Positions 16,801 to 25,621 of a stretch of DNA of 64,000 bases are shown here, piece after piece. The DNA is taken from NCBI RefSeq assembly GCF_000221045.1, contig NC_015856.1:4484542-4548541 (forward strand), read 5' to 3'. The first letter of the stretch is position 1. Each line of letters starts with the position of its first letter. The DNA is from Collimonas fungivorans Ter331. GTDB taxonomy: Bacteria; Pseudomonadota; Gammaproteobacteria; Burkholderiales; Burkholderiaceae_D. A model generated the notes under the pieces. The model had not been told where the DNA came from. It ran no database searches and saw only the letters and a program-made list of their open reading frames with translations. A program made the position numbers and the translations under genes.

Positions 16801-16909
16801 GTGTTGACGTTGCTTTTGAGCGTGTCACCGCCGCCACTCCGTAGAACGTCAAATGGGGTCAGAGTAATTTTCGCAAAACCCGCGAAAAAAAACTCTGACC
16901 CCATTTGAC
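16801..16909. repeat. GTTG/GTCAGAGT repeat, copy 2
   Basis: The gap between the convergent symporter and M20-peptidase genes contains a short GTTGACGTTGCTTTTGA, CACTCCGTAG and then a perfect long palindrome at 16848-16909 (GTCAAATGGGGTCAGAGT ... ACTCTGACCCCATTTGAC). The inner core matches copy 1 at 9251-9312, while the outer bases differ but stay palindromic. The T-runs inside the stem-loop could allow termination in both directions. Confidence 0.7.
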
Positions 16910-16936
16910 TGCTGCCGTGGAAGTTTTTTTGATCGT

Positions 16937-18496
16937 TCAGAGCTTGCTGCCAAAAGGCTCCGACAGAATGCCTACCAGGCTGTTCACACCATTGATGTAA
17001 TTTCCCAGCCGCATATTCTCATTGGCGCTGTGCTGATTGTTATCGGCATTGACCAGCGGCACAATCACAAAAGGAACTTTCAGTGCATCGACTAGCGCGC
17101 CGGTGGGAACAGTGCCGCCCATCATTCTGATCTGTACCGGTTCCTTACCGTAGGTCTTGGTCAAAGACCGGCGCAGCCAATTACCGATTGGCGCATGCAG
17201 ATCGGTGCGCACGGCGCTGCTGGAGGCCGATGCCGACTCGAACTCCAGCGAGGCCAGTTTAGGATAGCGGGCGCGATCCGCATCGCTCGGCTCGCCATTG
17301 ACCAGGTGAAAACCCTGCTTCTCCACAAATCCCTTGAGTAAAGCTACCAATGCCGCCGGCTCGGTTTCAGGCACGGTACGCAGATCCAGTTCGGCAACGG
17401 CCATCGCCGGCACGACAGTGCGAGCCTTCTCGCCGACATCTCCAGATTGCATGCCACGCACGTTGAGCGACGGATATTGCATAGCCTCCTGATAATTTTG
17501 TCCGACCTTATCCGCCACCGCAATCCCGAGGCGCTGGCGCAGCGCCGCTTCGTCGTCTGGCACCGCACGCATGACACGCAATGAATCGGCGTCCAGCTTG
17601 ACGCTATCGTAATAACCGGGAACCGTAACCCGGCCCTCATCGTCTTTCATCGATGCCAGCAAACGCGCCATCAGTTGCGCCGGGTTGGCGGCATAGTTAC
17701 CGTAATGCCCGCTATGGCTATCTTGCTTCGGGCCATACACCTTCAAAGTACCGACGACGATTCCGCGATTACCGAATACCAGCGTTGGCTGATTGCTGGG
17801 GTGCATCGGACCATCCAGTACGACCAGCATATCGGACTTCAGCAAATCCTGATTCCGCTTGATGACGCCGCCCAATGACGGCGATCCTTTTTCTTCTTCC
17901 GCGTCAAGAATCACCTTGAGGTTGATCGCCGGTGTCTTGCCGCCGGCTTTGAGCGCGTCAATCGCAGCCAGCAGCATCATGATCGGCGCTTTGTCATCCG
18001 CAGAGGCCCTGGCGAACAAACGCCACTCAGGATCGACATCCTTGGCGAACAGCCTATCCAGCGGCATGGCTTCCCACTGGCCTGCCGCATTGCGCTGTTT
18101 CAGTACCGGTGTCCACGGGCTTTTCTGTTGCCATTCAGAGGGATTGACCGGCTGTCCATCCATGTGCCCATAAAACAGTACCGTGGGAAGACCGGGACCA
18201 CCCTTTGGAAACTCTGCAAACAGCAGCGGCTTGCCGTTATTGGCCAATTGCCTGGTATGAAAACCACGCCGCTGAAAAGCCTGTTCAAACCAGGCGGCAT
18301 TGCGCTGGATATCGGCGGCTACCGCAGAGTCGTTGGGAATTGCCAGCACCTCGGCCCATTCCTTGAAGCTTGCCTGCGCAGCATTCTGCACTTGCGGCGC
18401 GATCGGCGATTCAGCCGCATAAAGAGAGGGTGTCGAAAATATGGCCATGGCACAGGCGGCCAACTGGCAGTGCTGGAAGAATGTTTTCATATGCAT
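16937..18496 (-). CDS. Exported M20-family metallopeptidase
   Basis: A 519-aa zinc-dependent peptidase/deacylase. It begins with a signal peptide (ACAMAIFSTPSLYAAES), so it acts in the periplasm or outside. Metal and catalytic motifs of the M20 family are visible: LFYGHMDGQPV, RASADDKAP, LDAEEEKGSPSLGG (catalytic Glu) and the C-terminal NADNNQHSANENMR with the last metal-binding His. The dimerisation domain in the middle (VYGPKQDSHSGHYGN) is intact. A second ATG two codons in (18490) is also possible. It is not obviously in an operon; a locus-A transglutaminase ends beyond its start on the same strand. Substrate unknown, probably peptides. Confidence 0.88.
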   Translation of the reverse strand: MHMKTFFQHCQLAACAMAIFSTPSLYAAESPIAPQVQNAAQASFKEWAEVLAIPNDSAVAADIQRNAAWFEQAFQRRGFHTRQLANNGKPLLFAEFPKGGPGLPTVLFYGHMDGQPVNPSEWQQKSPWTPVLKQRNAAGQWEAMPLDRLFAKDVDPEWRLFARASADDKAPIMMLLAAIDALKAGGKTPAINLKVILDAEEEKGSPSLGGVIKRNQDLLKSDMLVVLDGPMHPSNQPTLVFGNRGIVVGTLKVYGPKQDSHSGHYGNYAANPAQLMARLLASMKDDEGRVTVPGYYDSVKLDADSLRVMRAVPDDEAALRQRLGIAVADKVGQNYQEAMQYPSLNVRGMQSGDVGEKARTVVPAMAVAELDLRTVPETEPAALVALLKGFVEKQGFHLVNGEPSDADRARYPKLASLEFESASASSSAVRTDLHAPIGNWLRRSLTKTYGKEPVQIRMMGGTVPTGALVDALKVPFVIVPLVNADNNQHSANENMRLGNYINGVNSLVGILSEPFGSKL

Positions 18497-18535
18497 TTTA
18501 GAGGTGCGAAAAAATGAGGTTGGAGTAAGTACCGT

Positions 18536-19471
18536 TCAGACCGCGAATCCGAAACCTGGCGCTTCATGTGCCGGCAGCACCGTCACCGCCACATCCATGG
18601 TTTGCTGGCCGCCGCCGATCAGTACGCCGCGCAAGGGCGAGACATCCAGGAAATCGCGGCCCCAGCCAAGCGTGATATGGCTGGTATCGGGGAAGATGCC
18701 ATTGGTTGGATCGGCGTCGATCCAGCTGCTGGCCTGGCCATTGAATCCCGGACAGTACACCGATACCCAGGCATGCGAAGCATCGGCGCCGATCAGGCGC
18801 GGCTGGCCGGGCGGCGGTTCGGTCAGCAGGTAACCGCTGACATAACGCGCCGCCAGCCCCAGCGAGCGCAGGCAGGACAGCATAAAGTGGGCAAAATCCT
18901 GGCATACGCCGCGCCGGGTAGCGAACACCTCGGTGACCGGGGTGGAGACGGTAGTGGCCAGCGGGTCGAAGGTGAATTCCTGGAAAATCCGCGTCATCAA
19001 GGCGTTGATCCCTGCCAGCAAAGGCAGCCCCGGGGTAAACGATTCCGCCGCATATGCCAGGAATTCCCGCTTGATCCGCACATGCGCCGACTCGAACAGG
19101 TAACGCGTGGCTTCCAGGTCGTCAGGCAGCAGGAACTGGCCAGCCTGGTAGGAGAGCGCGGCGCGCCCCTGTTCCCAGGGCGGCGTCGCCGGCGGCAGCT
19201 GGCGCGGCGACAGCGTGACCCAGGATTCGGCCAGGGCGCGCAGGTCGGTATGGTCGTTTTCCAGCGAAAACGATTGCAGGGGATTGCCGAAGCTGTCGAG
19301 GAACATGCGCAGGTTTTGCGGTTCCGGCGTGATGCTGATGCCGTGCGAAGTGCAGGTCTGCCATGGCAGCGAACGCGGCGTCAGGCGCAGCATCTGGTGC
19401 GACAGGCGCACCGCCTGCGAATAGGCGTAATGGGTATCGTGGCGAATATGGTAGGTGTGATCGCTCATCAT
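18536..19471 (-). CDS. Transglutaminase-like cysteine peptidase (locus A)
   Basis: A 311-aa protein with the bacterial transglutaminase N-terminal domain (about 5-85, HIRHDTHYAYSQAVRLSHQ) and a transglutaminase-like catalytic core. The triad is present: Cys190 in RRGVCQDFAH, His233 in ASHAWVSVY and Asp254 in DADPTNG. Bacterial members are predicted to hydrolyse or transfer amide bonds. Its ATG overlaps the stop of the ATP-grasp/alpha-E gene (ATGA), so it is co-translated with a predicted peptide ligase. It is the third gene of a minus-strand set that also includes a transglutaminase-DUF2126 fusion. A homologous, distinct gene is in locus B (31061-31882). Confidence 0.88.
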   Translation of the reverse strand: MMSDHTYHIRHDTHYAYSQAVRLSHQMLRLTPRSLPWQTCTSHGISITPEPQNLRMFLDSFGNPLQSFSLENDHTDLRALAESWVTLSPRQLPPATPPWEQGRAALSYQAGQFLLPDDLEATRYLFESAHVRIKREFLAYAAESFTPGLPLLAGINALMTRIFQEFTFDPLATTVSTPVTEVFATRRGVCQDFAHFMLSCLRSLGLAARYVSGYLLTEPPPGQPRLIGADASHAWVSVYCPGFNGQASSWIDADPTNGIFPDTSHITLGWGRDFLDVSPLRGVLIGGGQQTMDVAVTVLPAHEAPGFGFAV

Positions 19472-22014
19472 GACACTCCTTGGCTGACCGGCGCGTTCAA
19501 GGGCGTGAAGAAATGCCGGGCCAGCTCGTCCGACAGCGAAAAGGCGCCGGCGATGGCGTCGCGCATCAGCTGCACCAGGCGCGCATGGGCGTCTGCCACG
19601 AACAAGGAATCATGGCTGAGGTCTTGCAGTTCGAATTCGCGCAGCACGGCCGATAGATGCGCCGGCGTGTCCATGCTGAGGGTGCCGAGCTGTTCGGCGA
19701 TATCGCTCAAATAGCGCTCCAGCATATGGAACTGGAATGCAATGCCGTGCGGATTGCTGACATCGAACACCAGCAGGTGCAGCACCGGCAGCCATTCCGG
19801 CGTGCGCCGGTAGCGCACGCGGTAGGTGACCACGCTGTTGGCCGATTCCAGCAGCCACGGCAGCGTGCGGTTCTGGCGCTCCGCCGGCAGCCGCAGGAAC
19901 TGGCCGAACAAGGTCGCCAGGTGGGTCATGCGTTCTATATGGCGGCCCAGCATCAGGAAGTGCCAGCCTTCATCGCGCGTCATGTCGTCCAGCGCATGGC
20001 CGGCCAGGCCGACGCAGGCCTGGATCACATTGTTGAGCATGTGCAGCGCGGCGGCCGGAGTTACGCCGCTGGGGCCGCTGCTGTCCGTCGTCAGGCCTGG
20101 CATGCGGTTGAGCGCCTGCCAGTTGTCCAGCGACAAATGCTCGCGCACCTGGTAGCCGCAGTGATGCAGATGGCGCAGATTGCCGGCAATGCCGACGCTG
20201 GCGGCAGGGTCGGCGATGGCGGCAATCAATGCCTGTTGCAAGGCGGCGACGGTTGGCCGTGCGGTCGCCGTGACGGCCGGCAGGGCAATCCCGAGGCCGC
20301 GGCAGATTTCGCACAGCTGGTAGAAAGTCTCGCGCGCCTCGCCCTGCAGGTCGTTGCTGCGTTGCAGGGTGGCGCGCAGCAGATGCGCCAGGTTATCGCA
20401 GCGTTCGGCGTAGCGCCCCATCCAGAACAGGTTTTCGCCGGCGTGCGATGAAATGTCGACCGTGCTCCTGATCAGATCCAGCGTGCGCTGCCGGCCATCG
20501 CCGTCTTCCGGCGGCGCTGTCGCCGGCGCCGCCGCATCGCCGACCTCATCGCGCACTGGGCTCAGCACCCAGACATCCTTGCTGGCGCCGCCCTGCTGCA
20601 TCGACACCACGTCCTTGCGCTGGCGCGGCGCGACCCGCGTCAGGCCGCCCGGCATCACATGGTAGCTGCCGTCGGCGGCGGCCACCACGAACACCCGCAA
20701 GCTGACCGCACGGCTCATCAAGCGATATTCGCCGCTGCGCGACAGCACCGGCGCCTGCGACAGCCGCACCCATTCCTGCGCCACGTAAGCGTGCGGCTGG
20801 GCCAGCAGGCTGTCGACCAGGCGCTGGCGCGATTGCGCATTCAGGCTGTGGCCATACACCGGTTGCATGCGCATCGAGGGAAACGCCGGCATGATCACCA
20901 GCTGCTCCAGGTTGGCCAAGGTATAGTCGAGCGCGGGTTTTTCACCGCACCACCAGGACGCCACCGCCGGCAGCGCCAATGGCTGGCCGAGCAGACGCTG
21001 GCAGATGGCCGGCAGGAAACCGTGCAAGGCGCCCGATTCCAGCACGCCGCTGCCGAGCGAATTGGCGATCAGCACATTGCCAAGGCGCGCCGCCTGCACC
21101 AGCCCGGGAATGCCGAGCGCGGAATCGGAGCGCAGTTCGAGCGGATCGCAATAGTCGTCATCCAGCCGCCGCAGGATCGCATGCACGCGCCGCAGGCCGC
21201 TCAGGGTCTTGAGGTAGACCATGTCGCCGCGCACCATCAGGTCCGCCCCTTCGACCAGCGGAAAGCCCAGGGTATGCGCCAGGAAGGCGTGCTCGGAATA
21301 GGTTTCGTTATACGGCCCCGGCGTCAGCAGCACCACCAGCGGCGTCTCGCCGCCAGCCGGCGCCAGCGCGTTCAGGCTGTCGTGCAGGGTATGGAAAAAT
21401 TTCAGCAGCGATTGCACATGCATGTCGCGCACCGTCTCCGGCAGCGCGCGCGACATGATCTGCCGGTTCTGCAAGGCGTAACCGGCGCCGGAAGGTCCCT
21501 GAGTGCGGTCCGACATGACCCACCAATGGCCGTCCGGCGAACGCGCCAGGTCGATTGCATACAGGTGCAGGTGTATGCCCGCCGGCGGCTCGATGCCGCG
21601 GCAAGGCCACAGGTAGCCATGCTGGCCGAACACCAGCGCCGGCGGCAGCAGGCCTTCGGACAACAGCGTCTGCGGACCGTACAAATCGGCCAGCACTGCA
21701 TTGAGCAGGCGCGCACGTTGCACCACCGCGGCGGACAAGGTCTGCCATTCGTCGGCGGAAATGATCTGCGGCAGCAGGTCCAGCTCCCAGGGCCGGTTGG
21801 CGCCCTGCGGATCGGCGTACACATTGTAGGTCACGCCATCGGCGGCAATCGCTTCGCGCACCTCGCGCGCGCGGCGCCGCAGGATCTCCGGCGACAGCCC
21901 TTCGAGCTGGTCGATCAGGGTACGCCAGTGCGGCCGCAAGCGGCCGCCGGCTTCCAGCATTTCGTCGTAACGATCCGCCTCTGCGGGATAACTCTCGAGT
22001 AAACGCCGGTACAT
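19468..22014 (-). CDS. Circularly permuted ATP-grasp / alpha-E fusion protein (locus A)
   Basis: An 848-aa two-domain protein. Residues about 1-485 are a circularly permuted ATP-grasp domain (LLTPGPYNETYSEHAF, RRLDDDYCDPLELRSDSALG, GGLTRVAP, QQGGASKDVW); residues about 520-848 are an alpha-E domain (ENLFWMGRYAERCDNLAHLL; DEGWHFLMLGRHIERM). Locus B encodes the same two domains as separate proteins. Where the locus-B ATP-grasp has Lys365 and a GAGGYGM loop, this one has LVIMPAFPSMRMQPVYG, lacking both, so ATP binding may differ or be lost. Predicted role: amide-bond ligase acting with transglutaminase-type peptidases; the substrate is unknown. A 125-bp gap separates it from the 1122-aa gene upstream. 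Confidence 0.85.
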   Translation of the reverse strand: MYRRLLESYPAEADRYDEMLEAGGRLRPHWRTLIDQLEGLSPEILRRRAREVREAIAADGVTYNVYADPQGANRPWELDLLPQIISADEWQTLSAAVVQRARLLNAVLADLYGPQTLLSEGLLPPALVFGQHGYLWPCRGIEPPAGIHLHLYAIDLARSPDGHWWVMSDRTQGPSGAGYALQNRQIMSRALPETVRDMHVQSLLKFFHTLHDSLNALAPAGGETPLVVLLTPGPYNETYSEHAFLAHTLGFPLVEGADLMVRGDMVYLKTLSGLRRVHAILRRLDDDYCDPLELRSDSALGIPGLVQAARLGNVLIANSLGSGVLESGALHGFLPAICQRLLGQPLALPAVASWWCGEKPALDYTLANLEQLVIMPAFPSMRMQPVYGHSLNAQSRQRLVDSLLAQPHAYVAQEWVRLSQAPVLSRSGEYRLMSRAVSLRVFVVAAADGSYHVMPGGLTRVAPRQRKDVVSMQQGGASKDVWVLSPVRDEVGDAAAPATAPPEDGDGRQRTLDLIRSTVDISSHAGENLFWMGRYAERCDNLAHLLRATLQRSNDLQGEARETFYQLCEICRGLGIALPAVTATARPTVAALQQALIAAIADPAASVGIAGNLRHLHHCGYQVREHLSLDNWQALNRMPGLTTDSSGPSGVTPAAALHMLNNVIQACVGLAGHALDDMTRDEGWHFLMLGRHIERMTHLATLFGQFLRLPAERQNRTLPWLLESANSVVTYRVRYRRTPEWLPVLHLLVFDVSNPHGIAFQFHMLERYLSDIAEQLGTLSMDTPAHLSAVLREFELQDLSHDSLFVADAHARLVQLMRDAIAGAFSLSDELARHFFTPLNAPVSQGVS

Positions 22015-22139
22015 GATTATTCGCTTGCGTCACTTGAAACGGTTAAATGCACATCCTGCCGCCAAGGCTGCGAAAAATCGCAGCGCAAACTGGAAATAGT
22101 TGCGCTACGGCTTTTCTGCACCACGGCTGCCGAGCTTGA

Positions 22140-25100
22140 TCAGAAGTGACGTAAGTCTAACGTAAATGGGAACTCGATGGATGCTATCGGTTGCCTTACC
22201 TGCATCGGCCCTGGGGTATGGTTGAGGCGGAAATAACGCCCCAGGCGCCGGCTTTCGGCTTCGAAGGCATTGACCGGGAACGTCTCGTAGCTGCGCCCGC
22301 CGGGATGCACCACGTGATACTGGCAACCGCCCAGGCTGCGGCCGTTCCAGGTATCGACCAGGTCGAAGGTCAGCGGCGAGTCGATGCCGATGGTCGGATG
22401 CAGGGCCGACGGCGGCTGCCAGGCGCGGTAACGCACGCCGCTGACGAATTCGCCGACCCGGCCGGTCGGCTGCAGCGGCACCGGTACGCCGTTGCAGGTC
22501 AGCACATAACGATCCGGCGCCATGCCGTTCACCTTCACCTGCAAGCGCTCCAGCGAAGAATCGACGTAACGGGCGTTGCCGCCGGAACGGCTTTCCTCGC
22601 CCAGCACATGCCACGGCTCGAGCGCGGTGCGCAATTCCAGCCCGATGCCATTGATGGCAAAGTCGCCGATTTTCGGGAACCTGAACTCGAAATGCGGCGC
22701 AAACCACTCCGGCTTGAATGCGTAACCGGCCTGCTGCAGGTCGCCCATCACATCGCAGAAATCCTGCCAGATGAAGTGCGGCAGCAGGAAACGGTCGTGC
22801 AGCTCGGTGCCCCAGCGCACCAGGCGCGGCGGCTTGTACGGCGTTTTCCAGAAACGCGCCACCAGCGCCCGCAGCAACAGTTGCTGGGTCAGGCTCATGC
22901 GCGCATGCGGCGGCATTTCGAATGCGCGCAGCTCCAGCAGGCCGAGGCGGCCGGTGCTGCTGTCGGGCGAATACAGCTTGTCGATGCAGAATTCGGCGCG
23001 ATGCGTGTTGCCGGTGACGTCGATCAGCAGGTTGCGCAGCAGCCGGTCGACCAGCCATGGCGCACAACCGTCTTTCGCCAGCTGCTTGTCCATTTCGGTA
23101 AACGCCAGCTCCAGTTCGACCACCGCATCGTTGCGCGCTTCGTCGACGCGCGGCGCCTGCGACGTCGGGCCGATGAACATGCCGGAAAACAGGTAAGACA
23201 GCGCCGGATGGTTGTGCCAGTAGCTGATCAGGCTGCGCAGCAGGTCGGGCCGGCGCAGGAACGGCGAATCGCTGGTGGTGGCGCCGCCCAGCACCAGGTG
23301 GTTGCCGCCGCCAGTGCCGGAATGGTGGCCGTCGAGCATGAATTTCTCGGTGGTCAGGCGGGTCTCGCGCGCTACGTCGTACAGATAGGTGGTGTTGCTT
23401 ACCAGCTCGCTCCAGCTGTGCATGGGCTGGATATTCACTTCGATCACGCCGGGATCGGGCGTGACGCTGAACTTGGCCAGGCGCGGATCGTGGGGCGGCT
23501 CATAACCTTCCATCAGCAACGGCTGCTCCAGGGCCTGCGCCGTGGCCTCGATCGCCGCCACCAGTTCCAGGTAATCTTCCAGCCGCTCCAGCGGCGGCAT
23601 GAACAGGTACAGCACGCCCTGCCGTACTTCCGCGCACAGGGCGGTGCGGGCAATCTGGTCAGCCGATTCGAACGGCGCCGGCGCCGCCTGCGCTTCGCTG
23701 GTGAAGGCTGCGCTGTATGAAGTGGAGCTGTACGAAGTCGAGCTGTACTTCGGCGCATCAGCCGCGGTCGCCCTAGCGGCAGCAACCGGAGTCGCCAGCT
23801 GCTGGCGGATTTGCTGGGTAACCGGCAGCGGCTGGAATTCCTGAGTCGGGTCCTGCTGGTGCACAAAGGGGTAATCAGCCTTCTTGACCCAAGGCTGCGA
23901 ATCGAGCGGCAAGCGATAGCCCAGGGGAGAATCGCCCGGCAGCAGATAGCAGTGTTCGCCGCGCAAGTACCAGCTCGTGCTTTGCCAGCTGCTTTCATCG
24001 GCGGAGCGGACCAGCGGCAATACGTAGCCGGCGACCTTGCGCAAGCCTTGCGAAAAGACCCGCGCCAGCCGCGCCCTTTCCTGCTTGTCGTCCAGCCGCG
24101 CGTCGGACGGATCGACGTTGATCGCCAGCCGGCGTTCGCGCCACAGGTAATAGTAGATGTCTTCATAGGCCGCGAATACGTACTGCCGCTCCAGCGTCAG
24201 CCGTGCGGCAACGCCATGCAAGAAGCGCTCGGCGATATTGTCGTCGGTGGCTTGTTTCTTGGTTTCGTCGGCAATCAAGGCCGGCGTCGACCAGATCGGC
24301 TCGCCGTCGCGGCGCCAGTAGCAATTCAGCGCCCAGCGCGGCAGCTGCTCGCCCGGATACCATTTGCCCTGGCCGAAATGCGGCAAGCCTTGCGCTGCAT
24401 ATTGCAGGCGCAGCCGATGGTAGAGTTCGGCCGCCAGCGGCTTCTTGGTGGGGCCCATGGCGGCCGTGTTCCATTCTTCGCCTTCGGGATCGTCAAGCGC
24501 GACGAAAGTCGGTTCGCCGCCCATCGTCAGGCGCACGTCGAGTTCGTCCAGGTCGTCGTCGATGGCGTGGCCCAGCTCTTCGATCTCTTCCCACTGCTGT
24601 TCGCTGTACGGCTTGGTGACGCGCGGCGACTCCCAGATGCGGCGCACGCTCATCGCATGTTCGAATTCGACTTCGCATGGCTCCACCATGCCGCTGACCG
24701 GCGCCGCCGACGACGGTTCCGGCGTGCAGGAAAGCGGGATATGCCCTTCGCCGGCGAACAGGCCGGAGGTGGGATCAAGGCCGATCCAGCCGGCGCCGGG
24801 CAGGTAGACCTCGCACCAGGCGTGCAGGTCGGTGAAGTCGGTCTGCGGGCCGGACGGGCCGTCGAGCGATTTCTGGTCGGCCGTCAGCTGGATCAGGTAG
24901 CCGGAGACGAAACGCGCCGCCAGCCCGAGGTAGCGCAATATCTGCACCAGCAGCCAGGACGAATCGCGGCATGAGCCGGAACCGAGGGTTAACGTCTGTT
25001 CCGGCGTCTGCACACCAGGTTCCATGCGGATGGTGTAGCTGATCAGCTGCGCCAGCTGCTGGTTCAGGCTGACCAGGAAGTCTTCCGTGCGGATCCTTTC

Positions 25101-25508
25101 GCGCGGCACCTGGTCCAGGAACTTCTGCAGCAGGGGCGTCAGCGGCAGTTTCTTGCGGTACGGCTCGAGCTCGTTCTGCAGTTCGGGGGCATAAGAAAAC
25201 GGCACTTTCTCGGCATACGGCTCAAGAAAAAAGTCGAACGGATTGAGCACCGACATTTCCGCCACCAGGTCGACCTCAATGCGGAATTCGCTGGCCTTTT
25301 CCGGAAACACCAGCCGCGCCAGGTAATTGGCCTGCGGGTCCTGTTGCCAGTTGATGAAATGCGGCTCCGGCAGTATTCGCAGCGAATAGCTGAGGATGCG
25401 GGTGCGGCAATGCGGCGCCGGGCGCAGGCGGATGATCTGAGGCCCGAGGGTGATCGGGCGCTCGTAACGATAGGTGGTGAGATGATTGAGTGCTACGTGA
25501 ATTGACAT
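22140..25508 (-). CDS. Transglutaminase-DUF2126 (putative amidoligase) fusion protein (locus A)
   Basis: A 1122-aa two-part protein. Residues 1-270 are a transglutaminase-type peptidase with N-terminal domain and an intact triad: Cys180 (GSGSCRDSSW), His229 (DLHAWCEVY) and Asp245 (WIGLDPTSG). The rest is DUF2126, classed as a putative glutamine-synthetase-like amidoligase, with DVRLTMGGEPTFV, GVIEVNIQPMHSW, FMLDGHHSGTGGGNH and NTHRAEFCIDKLYSP. The start at 25506-25508 has AGAGGAT upstream. A Ser/Tyr-rich linker near residues 586-599 is encoded by a 15-bp tandem repeat. It heads locus A. Predicted activity: one half makes an amide bond and the other hydrolyses or transfers one; the substrate is not known. 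Confidence 0.85.
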   Translation of the reverse strand: MSIHVALNHLTTYRYERPITLGPQIIRLRPAPHCRTRILSYSLRILPEPHFINWQQDPQANYLARLVFPEKASEFRIEVDLVAEMSVLNPFDFFLEPYAEKVPFSYAPELQNELEPYRKKLPLTPLLQKFLDQVPRERIRTEDFLVSLNQQLAQLISYTIRMEPGVQTPEQTLTLGSGSCRDSSWLLVQILRYLGLAARFVSGYLIQLTADQKSLDGPSGPQTDFTDLHAWCEVYLPGAGWIGLDPTSGLFAGEGHIPLSCTPEPSSAAPVSGMVEPCEVEFEHAMSVRRIWESPRVTKPYSEQQWEEIEELGHAIDDDLDELDVRLTMGGEPTFVALDDPEGEEWNTAAMGPTKKPLAAELYHRLRLQYAAQGLPHFGQGKWYPGEQLPRWALNCYWRRDGEPIWSTPALIADETKKQATDDNIAERFLHGVAARLTLERQYVFAAYEDIYYYLWRERRLAINVDPSDARLDDKQERARLARVFSQGLRKVAGYVLPLVRSADESSWQSTSWYLRGEHCYLLPGDSPLGYRLPLDSQPWVKKADYPFVHQQDPTQEFQPLPVTQQIRQQLATPVAAARATAADAPKYSSTSYSSTSYSAAFTSEAQAAPAPFESADQIARTALCAEVRQGVLYLFMPPLERLEDYLELVAAIEATAQALEQPLLMEGYEPPHDPRLAKFSVTPDPGVIEVNIQPMHSWSELVSNTTYLYDVARETRLTTEKFMLDGHHSGTGGGNHLVLGGATTSDSPFLRRPDLLRSLISYWHNHPALSYLFSGMFIGPTSQAPRVDEARNDAVVELELAFTEMDKQLAKDGCAPWLVDRLLRNLLIDVTGNTHRAEFCIDKLYSPDSSTGRLGLLELRAFEMPPHARMSLTQQLLLRALVARFWKTPYKPPRLVRWGTELHDRFLLPHFIWQDFCDVMGDLQQAGYAFKPEWFAPHFEFRFPKIGDFAINGIGLELRTALEPWHVLGEESRSGGNARYVDSSLERLQVKVNGMAPDRYVLTCNGVPVPLQPTGRVGEFVSGVRYRAWQPPSALHPTIGIDSPLTFDLVDTWNGRSLGGCQYHVVHPGGRSYETFPVNAFEAESRRLGRYFRLNHTPGPMQVRQPIASIEFPFTLDLRHF
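23711..23750. repeat. 15-bp tandem repeat inside the DUF2126 gene
   Basis: About 2.7 copies of a GCTGTANGAAGTNGA unit encode the repeated SSTSY segment of the interdomain linker. It is in frame, so copy-number change would alter only linker length. Confidence 0.75.
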
Positions 25509-25540
25509 GGATATCCTCTGCGACAATCAATAAGTAGTTC

Positions 25541-25621
25541 GTAGGGTGGGCACCCGTGCCCACGCGTGACCGTGATAACCGGAGTGCAGGCAACAGCGTG
25601 GGCACACAGTGCCCACCCTAC
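25541..25621. repeat. BIME-like repeat, copy 2
   Basis: Same structure as copy 1 at 1885-1967: GTAGGGTGGGCAC-CC-GTGCCCACGC at the left, the inverse GCGTGGGCAC...GTGCCCACCCTAC at the right, and a non-conserved centre of about 28 bp. The right end supplies the TAG stop codon of phaZ on the minus strand. The left end lies 32 bp upstream of the transglutaminase-DUF2126 start. Confidence 0.8.

Noticed and set aside
20659-22002. 447-aa open frame opposite the ATP-grasp domain
   Set aside because: Shadow with Arg/His/Gln-rich composition and no family resemblance.
22191-23720. 509-aa open frame opposite DUF2126
   Set aside because: Same shadow character; the opposite strand is a well-matched DUF2126 domain.
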